From contig SLQW01000115.1 in NCBI GenBank assembly GCA_007131295.1, positions 1 to 55,938 of the forward strand: DNA of 55,938 nt, written 5' to 3'. Both the position numbers and the translations under genes were made by a program. Below, piece by piece: positions 45,437 through 52,971 of the stretch. Every line of letters starts with the position of its first letter. The first letter of the stretch is position 1. This stretch comes from Pseudomonadales bacterium (GTDB lineage: Bacteria; Pseudomonadota; Gammaproteobacteria; Pseudomonadales; Azotimanducaceae). Below the pieces are notes generated by a model that made no database searches, had not been told where the DNA came from, and was given only the letters and a program-made list of their open reading frames with translations.

Positions 45437-46389
45437 ATCGGCTCGCGATTCTCAGTAACCCCGGCAGTGGCGGCAACCGGGCCGCATCGTCCCGCTTCGC
45501 CACCCTGGACGGCCTCAGCGGTGTCGAACACCATTTGACGGGTCCGATCGAGGCGCTGCCGGAGCTTCTGACCGGGATACTCGCCCGACGGCCGGCGGCG
45601 CTCGCGGTCAATGGCGGCGACGGCACCCTGCAGGCGGTGCTGACGGTGCTGCTCGCTCGCGACGACCTCGATGTTCCGCCGCTGTTCGCGCTGCCGGGGG
45701 GCTCCACCAATATGAGCGCGCGGGACCTGGGCTCCGGTGCGTCCCTGCGCGCGGCCCTGCATGCGTTTCTCGCCCTGCGGGACCGGCCCGCCGCTACCTG
45801 GCCGGTGGAACGACGTCCCGTGCTCGAAGTACGGGATGCACAGGGTCGGCTGTTCGCCGGGTTGTTCTTCGGGGTCGGGACCATAGTCCGCGGAGCCGAG
45901 TTCTGGAATAAGGAACTCGGTGCGGCGCGCCGTGCTGGAGAGTTGGCCGCCGGCGTCGCCTTTGCGCGCGGTGCCTGGGGGATCCTGCGGCGCCAGCCGC
46001 CGTTTGCTGAAGGCACCCGCCTGCGGCTTGCTTTCGACGCTGCTGCGAGCAGTACGGACGCGCGAGTCTCACTGCTGCTGGTCACCGTGATGCGGCGGTT
46101 GTTTCTCGGCATGACGCCGTTCTGGGGAAGTGACGCCGGGGCGCTGGCTTGCACCTGGCTCGATGACCCGCCGCGACGCCTGCTGCGTCGGTTGCCAGCG
46201 CTCCTGCGTGGCCAGGGCGAGCGCTTGTGTGCCGACGAGGGCTACAAAAGCCAGCGTTGTAACCGGGTCGACATCGGGATCGAGGAGAGTTGGCTGCTCG
46301 ATGGCGAGCTCCATCCCGGTGGCGGTACGCTCAGGCTCTGTGCGAGCCGACCCTTGCCCTTCATCGATCTCCGGCGCGAGCTGACATGA
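45433..46389 (+). CDS. Diacylglycerol/ceramide-kinase-like lipid kinase
   Basis: A 318-residue DAGK-catalytic-domain protein. The start LAILSNPGSGGNR and the ATP-binding motif GGDGT (61-65) are diagnostic; PGGSTNMSARDLG stands for the usual GTANDxARxL. A C-terminal beta-sandwich with GIEESWLLDGEL matches the D-G-E segment of lipid kinases. The neighbours point to ceramide as substrate, as for the Caulobacter ceramide kinase CpgB of the same domain family, but diacylglycerol is not excluded. It starts at the ATGA overlap with the nucleotidyltransferase gene. Confidence 0.87.
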   Translation: MNRLAILSNPGSGGNRAASSRFATLDGLSGVEHHLTGPIEALPELLTGILARRPAALAVNGGDGTLQAVLTVLLARDDLDVPPLFALPGGSTNMSARDLGSGASLRAALHAFLALRDRPAATWPVERRPVLEVRDAQGRLFAGLFFGVGTIVRGAEFWNKELGAARRAGELAAGVAFARGAWGILRRQPPFAEGTRLRLAFDAAASSTDARVSLLLVTVMRRLFLGMTPFWGSDAGALACTWLDDPPRRLLRRLPALLRGQGERLCADEGYKSQRCNRVDIGIEESWLLDGELHPGGGTLRLCASRPLPFIDLRRELT

Positions 46390-47288
46390 GTGGCGCGCGC
46401 CTCGGTCCTGTGGCGCGGGAGCAGATCCGGTCGGTGCTGCGCGCGGAGGCGGCGCGCCCCGCGCAGCCGGAGGTAGAGGTGTTGCTGGCCGCGTTGCGGG
46501 CGCGCTTCGGCGAGTGCTACGTGGGTGCCCTCTACTATGGTTCCTGCCGGCGCCAGGCTGTAGTCGAGGGCCTGATCGACCTGCATGTGCTGGTGACCGA
46601 CCCACGACGCGCGCTCGGTCGCGTTTCTGGAACCCTGTGCCGGCTGCTACCGCCCAACGTCTACTATCTCGAAGCCAGTCACGGTGACGCGGTGGTGCGC
46701 TGCAAATATGCCGTGCTGTCGCTGCGGCAGTTCCAGAAGGTCTGCACGCGTGCCGCGTTCCACTCCTATTTCTGGGCGCGCTACGCCCAGCCCCTGACCG
46801 TGCTCGACGTGACGGACCGGGAGCGCGTACTGGACAGCCTCGTGGATGCCGTGGAAACCCTCGCCGTGCGGGCCCTGCCGCTGCTGCCCGAGGACGTGGA
46901 TTGGGAGGGTTTCTGGGTGCAGACCCTGGGCTGGTGTTACCGGGCCGAGCTGCGCGCGGAAGGCGGTGGTCGGGCCGGGACACTGGTGGCGGCCCATCCG
47001 GACTATTATCGCGCCGTCGGCGAGGCCGTACTGGCTGATCTGACATCGGGTCGGCGCCCTGCAGCGCGCCTGGCGTGGTGGCTGCGGATCGCCGTGGGCA
47101 AACCACTGTCGCTGGCACGCTTGCTCAAGGGCCTGTACACCTTCGACGGCGGGCTCGACTATGTGGCCTGGAAACTGGAACGACACACCGGCCGTCCGGT
47201 CGAAATCCCCGAACGGGTCCGGCGGCGCCCGTTGATCCATCTCTGGCCTCTGATCTGGAAACTCTGGCGCGAGGGCATGTTTCGATGA
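46386..47288 (+). CDS. Tam41-like cytidylyltransferase family protein
   Basis: A 300-residue protein that I recognise by pattern as Tam41-like (mitochondrial phosphatidate cytidylyltransferase family). Segments align in order: ALYYGSCRRQ (Tam41 YGSGxxxQ), LIDLHVLVTDP (the D-F-I-x-A-V stretch), NVYYLEA, CKYAVLSLRQF (KYGVIS) and SYFWARYAQPL (LYxAGRLxKP). Tam41 makes CDP-diacylglycerol from phosphatidate and CTP. Being directly after a lipid kinase gene in an SPT locus, this protein may make CDP-ceramide; that step is inference. It overlaps both neighbours by ATGA. Confidence 0.72.
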   Translation: MSGARLGPVAREQIRSVLRAEAARPAQPEVEVLLAALRARFGECYVGALYYGSCRRQAVVEGLIDLHVLVTDPRRALGRVSGTLCRLLPPNVYYLEASHGDAVVRCKYAVLSLRQFQKVCTRAAFHSYFWARYAQPLTVLDVTDRERVLDSLVDAVETLAVRALPLLPEDVDWEGFWVQTLGWCYRAELRAEGGGRAGTLVAAHPDYYRAVGEAVLADLTSGRRPAARLAWWLRIAVGKPLSLARLLKGLYTFDGGLDYVAWKLERHTGRPVEIPERVRRRPLIHLWPLIWKLWREGMFR

Positions 47289-48058
47289 ATGACGCAGTCT
47301 CCGACGAGACACGCAGCAGGCGCGGAGTGCTGCAGCTGCTGGCCAAGCGCGGCGTTCGCGCCTTGAACGATTTTCAGGGCCGACATTCGCCGATCGGCAT
47401 CGCGCCGATCTTCCCGGAAGCCCGTGTGTTTCCGTTCACGGTGCCCCTGGAGGATGCCTGGCAGGATATCCGAGCCGACCTCGACGAGGTGCTGAAACGG
47501 CGCGAGGACGTGCCGGCTTTCCATCAGATATCGCCGGATCAGGCGCGGATCTCCAAGGGTGACAACTGGAAGACCTTCACGTTCTACGTGATGGGTCACC
47601 GGGTGGACGACAACTGCGCCCAGTGCCCGCGGACGGCTGCGCTTCTCGATCGGCTGCCCGGGCTGCAGAACGCGTTTTTTTCGATCCTTGCGCCGCGTTA
47701 CCACATTCCGCCGCACTGCGGGCCCTCCCGGGCCCTGCTGCGTGCCCACCTCGGGCTCAAGGTGCCGAGCGACCGCGACAACTGTTGGATCCGGGTCGAT
47801 CAGCAGCGGCATCACTGGCAGGAAGGCAAGGTGGTCGTGCTCGATGACACCTATGAACACGAGGTGCGCAACGACACGGATCAAGAACGTGTGGTCCTGT
47901 TCCTCGATTTCGATCGCCCCATGGATCTGCCGGGCCGTATCGTCGACGGTCTGCTGGTGCGAGTAATGCGGGCCACGGCGTTCGTTCGCGATCCCTTGCG
48001 CAATCTCGAAGCGTGGCGCAACCGGCGTGGGCCGGACCCTGACCAGGTCGCTCCATGA
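47285..48058 (+). CDS. Aspartyl/asparaginyl beta-hydroxylase family dioxygenase (LpxO-like)
   Basis: A 257-residue Fe(II)/2-oxoglutarate dioxygenase of the Asp_Arg_Hydrox fold. It includes the metal- and cosubstrate-binding segments IPPHCGPSRALLRAHLGL and VLDDTYEHEVRNDT. The WKTFTFYVMG segment after NDxQG-like regions is typical of the LpxO branch, which hydroxylates a fatty acyl chain of lipid A. Located among sphingolipid-type genes, it may hydroxylate the ceramide acyl chain or long-chain base. There is no signal peptide and no strong membrane helix. It overlaps the neighbours by ATGA on both sides. Confidence 0.85.
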   Translation: MNDAVSDETRSRRGVLQLLAKRGVRALNDFQGRHSPIGIAPIFPEARVFPFTVPLEDAWQDIRADLDEVLKRREDVPAFHQISPDQARISKGDNWKTFTFYVMGHRVDDNCAQCPRTAALLDRLPGLQNAFFSILAPRYHIPPHCGPSRALLRAHLGLKVPSDRDNCWIRVDQQRHHWQEGKVVVLDDTYEHEVRNDTDQERVVLFLDFDRPMDLPGRIVDGLLVRVMRATAFVRDPLRNLEAWRNRRGPDPDQVAP

Positions 48059-49113
48059 CTGTCGATCGCTACTTCATGCGGGAAATGCTGCTGCCGTTCC
48101 TGGCGGGCTGGTTCCTGCTGTCGGCAATTTTCGCCGCGTACATTGCCGCGGGACTGCTGCAGGATGCCGCTGCTGCCGGACTGGCGCCGGCTTCGCTCTG
48201 GGCGCTGGTGCTGCTGCGCTGCATGATCGCTGCGGAGGTGATCGTTCCGACCTCCATGTTCTTCTCCGTGCTGTTCGCGTTCGAGCGCATGAATCGTGAT
48301 CGGGAACTGGTCGCGCTGTTTGCGGGTGGCTGGTCGCGGGCGCGCATGCTCATGCCGGTGCTCGGCATCGGCTTCGTGATGGTTGTCGTGGTGGCCGTGC
48401 TCACGCTGCAGGCGCGGCCGTGGGCCTATCGCACCGTGGACCTGGTTCAGGACCGCGCGGCCCGCCCCGACGTGGCTGCCATGCAGCCCGGTCGCTTTTA
48501 CGGCCTGAGCAACGAGCTGGTCCTGACCGCCGGACGCATCGACTACGCAGGAGAATTCCTCGAGGACGTGTTCGCCCGGCAGCAACGCATCCTCGGCGAC
48601 CGCCTGATTCGCGCCGAGCGTGCCCGTCTAGCGCCCCAGCAGGCGGATGGCTCGAATCTGGTGGAGTTCTTCAACGGCCAGGTGGTGACGCTCGGAGCCA
48701 ATGCGGCCGGCGACACCCGGCATGGGTTTGAGCGTCTCGGCGTGCGCTGGCGTGATGCTCCCGCAGAAGATGACGAGATCACCGATCGCCGCTCGCGGCC
48801 GTCCCTGGATCTTCGTTTTTCGGAAATGCCGAAGGAGATCGCCGAGCTGCAGTGGCGGGTTACGCTGCCCTTTCTGACGTTCGGGATGACCCTGATTGCC
48901 GGCGTGCTCGGGTCCACCGCGCCGGGGCGGGTCACGGCCTTGCGCATGCTCGCTGCCATCGGTACGTACGTGGTGGTGTTCAACGTGGCGGCAGCGGCCC
49001 GGAGTGCCCTGGAGAACGGCAACCTGGCGGTGTTCCCCGGGATTTTCTGGCTGCCTCTGTTGCCGTTGGCCCTGACTGTTCTGGTTCTGCTCTGGTCGAG
49101 GCGTAACGGATGA
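48055..49113 (+). CDS. lptF: LptF-family permease
   Basis: A 352-residue inner-membrane protein of the LptF/LptG family. Helices lie at about 10-33, 47-75 and 98-120, followed by a periplasmic beta-jellyroll domain (about 125-265) and three more helices (about 270-292, 300-322, 328-348). LptF and LptG form the LptB2FG transporter that extracts LPS from the inner membrane. Because it is encoded in a lipid-synthesis operon, a specialised pair for another lipid is possible. If no other copy exists, it is the housekeeping one. It starts at ATGA overlap with the dioxygenase gene. Confidence 0.87.
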   Translation: MTVDRYFMREMLLPFLAGWFLLSAIFAAYIAAGLLQDAAAAGLAPASLWALVLLRCMIAAEVIVPTSMFFSVLFAFERMNRDRELVALFAGGWSRARMLMPVLGIGFVMVVVVAVLTLQARPWAYRTVDLVQDRAARPDVAAMQPGRFYGLSNELVLTAGRIDYAGEFLEDVFARQQRILGDRLIRAERARLAPQQADGSNLVEFFNGQVVTLGANAAGDTRHGFERLGVRWRDAPAEDDEITDRRSRPSLDLRFSEMPKEIAELQWRVTLPFLTFGMTLIAGVLGSTAPGRVTALRMLAAIGTYVVVFNVAAAARSALENGNLAVFPGIFWLPLLPLALTVLVLLWSRRNG

Positions 49114-50174
49114 TCCGCATCACGCGCATGGATCGCTACATTGCGGCGGAGCTGTTCCGCGGCTATGCCGTGGTGGCTGCTGTGCTCGTGGCCCTGTTTT
49201 CGGTCATGGCCTTCATCGACGAATTGGGGCGTATCGGCGACGGCATGTACAACGCGGCTCAGGCGTTCGCCTTCGTGCTGATGACTACGCCGAGCCGTGT
49301 GCTGCGGCTGCTGCCCTTCATCGCGCTGTTCGGGGGCGCCCTGGCGATCTGGCAGCTCGCCCGCCGCAGCGAACTGGTCATTCTGCGCGCGGCGGGTCTT
49401 TCGATCCGGCGCTTCGCGCTCTCCACCATGCTGCCCGGCCTGGTGCTGGTACTGCTGGTGCCCGTGCTCTATGAGTTCGTCGCGCCGGCCCTGTATCAGG
49501 GTGCGACCATGAGCCGCGACACCGCTATCGGTGGAGAAGGGCGTGCGGCGCAGGGGTTCTGGTCCCGTCAGGGCGACGTGGTCATCGAGGTGCGCGGTCT
49601 GGAGTACGGGCGAGTGCCGGTGGACATCCGCATTTATCGCCTGACGCCTGATGCCGGTCTCGACTCGATCATGGAAGCGACATCTGCGGACCCCCAGGAC
49701 GACGGTACCTGGCGGCTGCAGAATGCACGCCAGAGGTTCTACCGCGAGGATCGGGTGGAGTACGAGCCTCTGCCCTTCGACGCCTGGCGCCCGTGGTGGG
49801 CCGACGACACGCCGCTCAACCCGCCGCCGGTCGATAGCCTTTCGTTCAGTGACCTGCGTGGCTACATCGATTACCTGGCAGATACCGGTCAGCCGCGGCA
49901 GCGCTGGGAACTGGCGTACTGGCGCATGTGGCTGCTGCCGGTATCGGCGCTGCTGATGGGTCTGCTGGCGGTTCCGATCGCCCTGATGGGTCCTCGGGAG
50001 GGTGAAATCAAGTTTGTCGGGCTGGCCGCTGGTGGCGGCCTGTTTTACTACCTCGGTGACCAGGTGGTCGCAAATGCCGTGCTCGTCAGCGGTGCCCCGC
50101 CGCTGGTGGCCGCATTGGTACCGCCTCTTGCGCTGGCGGTGGTGGTGACGATCATCCTGCGACGGATCGACTGA
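49110..50174 (+). CDS. lptG: LptG-family permease
   Basis: A 354-residue partner of the preceding protein. Its N-terminus ITRMDRYIAAELFRGY aligns with the LptG start. LARRSELVILRAAGLS is the conserved coupling segment facing LptB. A jellyroll domain (about 130-260) and C-terminal helices with GLFYYLGDQVVANAVL follow. It shows clear family-wide resemblance to E. coli LptG. No LptB ATPase gene is present nearby, so the housekeeping LptB would have to serve it. It ends the six-gene plus-strand chain. Confidence 0.88.
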   Translation: MIRITRMDRYIAAELFRGYAVVAAVLVALFSVMAFIDELGRIGDGMYNAAQAFAFVLMTTPSRVLRLLPFIALFGGALAIWQLARRSELVILRAAGLSIRRFALSTMLPGLVLVLLVPVLYEFVAPALYQGATMSRDTAIGGEGRAAQGFWSRQGDVVIEVRGLEYGRVPVDIRIYRLTPDAGLDSIMEATSADPQDDGTWRLQNARQRFYREDRVEYEPLPFDAWRPWWADDTPLNPPPVDSLSFSDLRGYIDYLADTGQPRQRWELAYWRMWLLPVSALLMGLLAVPIALMGPREGEIKFVGLAAGGGLFYYLGDQVVANAVLVSGAPPLVAALVPPLALAVVVTIILRRID

Positions 50175-50200
50175 GGGCCGGCGGCGACCGGACCTGCGCT

Positions 50201-50248
50201 CGCAACTGCGTCTGCAACTGCGTCCGCAACTGCGTTCGCAACTGCGTC
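50201..50248. repeat. Four tandem copies of a 12-bp unit
   Basis: The unit CGCAACTGCGTC occurs four times in tandem (50201, 50213, 50225, 50237) with one base change in two of the copies, plus a partial CGCA. It sits between the LptG stop and a terminator hairpin, so it is noncoding. Each unit contains the short palindrome CGCAnnTGCG. Confidence 0.8.
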
Positions 50249-50263
50249 CGCACAGTAAACGAA

Positions 50264-50291
50264 ACGGCCGGGGAACGATGTCCCCGGCCGT
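50264..50291. terminator. Bidirectional terminator between lptG-like and SPT genes
   Basis: A perfect 11-bp stem (50264-50274 with 50281-50291; ACGGCCGGGGA arm, loop ACGATG) lies between the two convergent genes. A-rich sequence on the left (AAACGAA) gives a short U run for minus-strand transcripts, whereas the right side is only TATG. It probably ends both operons. Confidence 0.7.
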
Positions 50292-50338
50292 ATGTTCATC
50301 AGTGAGCGGATCCGCGGTTTGAGGCGGGCTGGCCCCGC

Positions 50339-51556
50339 TTAGAGACTACCGCCGGCAGCAGCCTTAGGCCGGCTCAGCAGGTGTTCTGCCACCAACGAGT
50401 AGGCGCTGATGATGCTGTCGATCTGCTCGGCGGAGTGGGCTGCGGAGAGGCTGCAACGAAGAATGCTCAGGTTCTTGGGTGCACCCGGTGGAACAACCAG
50501 GTTCACGTAGACGCCAGCATCGAGCAGCATCTGCCAGGCATCGGCTGCCTGCTGCGGCGAATCCATGATCGTGGCAATGACCGGACTCGCATCGGCACCG
50601 AGGGTGAATCCCAACTGCGACAAGGCGCTGTGAACCCGCTTGGCGTTGTTCCACAACCGGGTACGCAGTTCCGGGCGCTTGCCGATGAGCTTCAGGGCAG
50701 CCCGGGTCGAGGCGATCACCGAGGGCGTCGACGACGCGGTGAACATGTAGGCGCGGATCTGTGCCCGCAGCGGGTTGATGTCGTGCCTGCGGCTCGCGCA
50801 GTACCCGCCGACGCTGCCGAGACTCTTGGAGAAGGTCCCGGTGATGAAGTCGACCTGGTCTTCGCAGCCCTGGTCTTCGGCAAGACCACGGCCGTTAGTG
50901 CCCATGGTGCCGAAACTGTGGGCGTCGTCGAGCAGGAGGTAGGCGCCGTAGCGGTCTTTGACCTCACAGATCTCTTTCAACGGCGATACGTCGCCAAGCA
51001 TGCTGTAAAGGCCTTCGGCGATGACCAGGGTGCGGCTCGCGCGCTCGCCGAGCCGGCGCAGGCGTTTCGCCAAGTCTTCCGGATCGTTGTGACGGAATCG
51101 ATAGACCTCGGCACCGGAGAGCTTCGCGCCTTCGTAAATGCTGGCATGAGAATCCGCGTCGAGCACGATCACGTCACCGGGGCCGGCCAGCGTGGAGATG
51201 GTGCCCACATTGGCCACGTAGCCGGTCGTGAATACGATGGCAGATCGGGCGTCGAGGAAATCCGACAGCTCCTGCTCGAGGGAGGCATGGCAGCCGTAGG
51301 TGCCATTCGCGAGCCGCGAACCGGTAGTGCCGGTGCCATGACTGCGCACTGCATTCACCGCCGCGTCGACACACTCCGGGTCGAAGGTCAGCCCGAGGTA
51401 GTTGTTGGTGCCCGCCAACACGACCCGGTTGCCAGCGATCTCACCTTCGGTCGCAGACCCTGCGACGTCGATGGTGGCGCCGATGGCATGTACCCCGAGG
51501 GCTTGAAGAACGTCCTGGCTGCGCTGGGCAGCCTCGAGTTTTTCCAGAAGGCTCAT
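50339..51556 (-). CDS. spt: Serine palmitoyltransferase-like alpha-oxoamine synthase
   Basis: A 405-residue PLP enzyme of the alpha-oxoamine synthase family. PLP-Lys244 lies in GTFSKSLGSVGG, the GTFSKSxGxxGG form typical of bacterial SPT. Other residues are His137 in DSHAS and Asp210 in LDDAH, where most relatives have DEAH. SPT condenses L-serine with an acyl thioester to 3-ketosphinganine. 2-amino-3-ketobutyrate ligase and 8-amino-7-oxononanoate synthase are the alternatives. The carrier-protein gene 3 nt upstream and the locus favour SPT. Confidence 0.87.
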   Translation of the reverse strand: MSLLEKLEAAQRSQDVLQALGVHAIGATIDVAGSATEGEIAGNRVVLAGTNNYLGLTFDPECVDAAVNAVRSHGTGTTGSRLANGTYGCHASLEQELSDFLDARSAIVFTTGYVANVGTISTLAGPGDVIVLDADSHASIYEGAKLSGAEVYRFRHNDPEDLAKRLRRLGERASRTLVIAEGLYSMLGDVSPLKEICEVKDRYGAYLLLDDAHSFGTMGTNGRGLAEDQGCEDQVDFITGTFSKSLGSVGGYCASRRHDINPLRAQIRAYMFTASSTPSVIASTRAALKLIGKRPELRTRLWNNAKRVHSALSQLGFTLGADASPVIATIMDSPQQAADAWQMLLDAGVYVNLVVPPGAPKNLSILRCSLSAAHSAEQIDSIISAYSLVAEHLLSRPKAAAGGSL

Positions 51557-51559
51557 TGG

Positions 51560-51805
51560 TCACCGATCAGTTAATTGTTGGACCCGACGTGCCAGATCGG
51601 AAATCGTTCTGACGTCACCCAGCTCGTTGATGGGAAACGAGATGTCGAAGACGTCTTCGAGCTGCTCTATGACCTCCATGACGTCCAGGGACGCCAAGCC
51701 GAGCTCTTCGATCAGGTCTACGTCTTCGCCGACCACCTCACCCTTAGCGACCGTCGACTGCAGCATCTGCTGAATCTGCGCGACACAATCGTTATAAGTT
51801 GTCAT
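51560..51805 (-). CDS. Acyl carrier protein dedicated to the SPT gene
   Basis: An 81-residue acyl carrier protein with the phosphopantetheine attachment site Ser39 in LGLASLDVMEV. This is ASLD rather than the usual DSLD. The surrounding four-helix pattern is normal for an ACP. ATG 51805 gives the typical start MTTYNDCVAQIQQML; an in-frame ATG at 51832 has a G-rich stretch upstream but only 2 nt spacing. The SPT gene begins 3 nt after its stop, so the pair is co-translated. The pairing matches the Caulobacter AcpR-Spt arrangement. Confidence 0.88.
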   Translation of the reverse strand: MTTYNDCVAQIQQMLQSTVAKGEVVGEDVDLIEELGLASLDVMEVIEQLEDVFDISFPINELGDVRTISDLARRVQQLTDR

Positions 51806-52169
51806 CACGATCGGTCGCAGTACGCGACCCATATCCCCTGAGGCCCTGAGCTTCGTCGGATTCAATGGTCATACCCCTGGGATGAATTCGACGAAAGAAC
51901 CTGCACTTTGCCATGTAACTTGCTGATGCACAACAGAACGCTTCCATAAGGGGGATGGGCTGCTCGGCTGGAGGACGGATTTGGCCGTTCAGACTCGTTC
52001 CTGCGTGTCTCCACAATTTCTCCAGCATTCCGCGAGTGTAGCGAGAAATCAAGCGCTCTGCCCGTTTCAAGCCGTAGAAACCGCAAAATGAAACGCTGCG
52101 GAAATGTCTCAGACACCGCTCGGTAGTAAAAGGTGCCCTGGCTGCCTCAGTTCAGTGCCTGTAGACGCG
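51806..52169. other. Gap upstream of the ACP-SPT operon
   Basis: This 364-nt noncoding stretch is less GC-rich than its surroundings and holds the start region of the ACP-SPT transcript and the end of the transporter gene. It contains one clear inverted repeat (51852-51895). I do not see a convincing sigma70 promoter for the minus-strand operon, although a lone TTGAAA reads on the minus strand at 52070-52065. Open frames here have no ribosome binding site or recognisable protein. Confidence 0.5.
51852..51895. repeat. Imperfect 13-bp inverted repeat upstream of the ACP gene
   Basis: TTCGTCGGATTCA (51852-51864) and TGAATTCGACGAA (51883-51895) pair at 12 of 13 positions across an 18-nt spacer. 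It begins 47 nt upstream of the ACP start codon. It could be an operator for a dimeric regulator or a leader hairpin. Confidence 0.5.
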
Positions 52170-52946
52170 TCAGGAACCAGTCTTGCCGGCGCCGGCGTAG
52201 GCGGCCGTCGGATCTTCGAGACGAAGGTAACGACGCAGCCAGTGCGTCAGCATGTAGAACGGACCCGTATCCACCAGGGCCACACTCATCTTGAACAGGT
52301 AATTGCTGCCCATGAGGACGAAGAGCGTGGCGAGAGCCACGTCTCCCGCTAAAAATGCGGCGCCAAACGTTACAGTAATAACCATGATCGAGTCCACCAT
52401 CTGGCTGATCAGGGTAGAGAAATTGTTCCGAAGCCAGAGGTGGCGGCCTTTGGTGAGCCGCTTCCAGAAGTGAAACAGCTGGACGTCGCAGAACTGTGCG
52501 GCGATGTAAGCGAGCATGGATGCGAACACTGCGCCGGAGGTGCAGTAGTAGAGCAGCTGGAAGAACTCCACCGACCCCACAACCACTTCGCCGTTGGGCA
52601 GGGCGACGGCCTCCTCCAGGGCCAGAACCTGCCATGGAGGCTGGGCCTCGGGGCTCACCGCGGGCAGCGCCTGGGCCAGCCACATGGTGCCGAGGATGAA
52701 GAAGTTCAGGCCAAGTCCTGTCCAGACCAGAAAGTTGGCCCGAGCGCGGCCATAGAGCTCGCTTATGAGGTCGGTGCAGAGAAAGGTCAGCGGATAGGGC
52801 AGGACGCCTACTGCGAGAGCCATCGGGCCGAGCTGGACGAAGCGCGTGATGCCGATCACGTTCAACAAAGTCATCGCGCACAGGAAGGTCCCGGCGAGCA
52901 CGATGAATACGCGCTCGCGCCGCTCGGTGAGCTCAGCGTCGGTCAT
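52170..52946 (-). CDS. yhhQ: Queuosine precursor transporter (YhhQ/VUT family)
   Basis: A 258-residue inner-membrane protein of the VUT family with about six helices. Conserved segments are PYPLTFLCTDLISELYGRARAN near the first third and WLRNNFSTLISQMVDSIMVI later. The E. coli homologue takes up queuosine precursors such as preQ0 and preQ1 for tRNA modification. The start ATG 52946 lies 25 nt after the SDR stop on the same strand. Confidence 0.93.
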   Translation of the reverse strand: MTDAELTERRERVFIVLAGTFLCAMTLLNVIGITRFVQLGPMALAVGVLPYPLTFLCTDLISELYGRARANFLVWTGLGLNFFILGTMWLAQALPAVSPEAQPPWQVLALEEAVALPNGEVVVGSVEFFQLLYYCTSGAVFASMLAYIAAQFCDVQLFHFWKRLTKGRHLWLRNNFSTLISQMVDSIMVITVTFGAAFLAGDVALATLFVLMGSNYLFKMSVALVDTGPFYMLTHWLRRYLRLEDPTAAYAGAGKTGS

Positions 52947-52971
52947 GGTCTTGAGTCCTCGAGGCAGGGCG

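Noticed and set aside
50201-50248. CRISPR-like array
   Set aside because: The 12-bp units are directly adjacent with no spacers, and there are no cas genes.
40933-51805. Polyketide, lipopeptide or aryl polyene cluster as explanation for FAAL, ACP and phosphopantetheinyl transferase
   Set aside because: There is no ketosynthase, NRPS module, acyltransferase or thioesterase. The SPT, lipid kinase, Tam41-like protein and LptF/G-like pair fit a sphingolipid-type pathway better.
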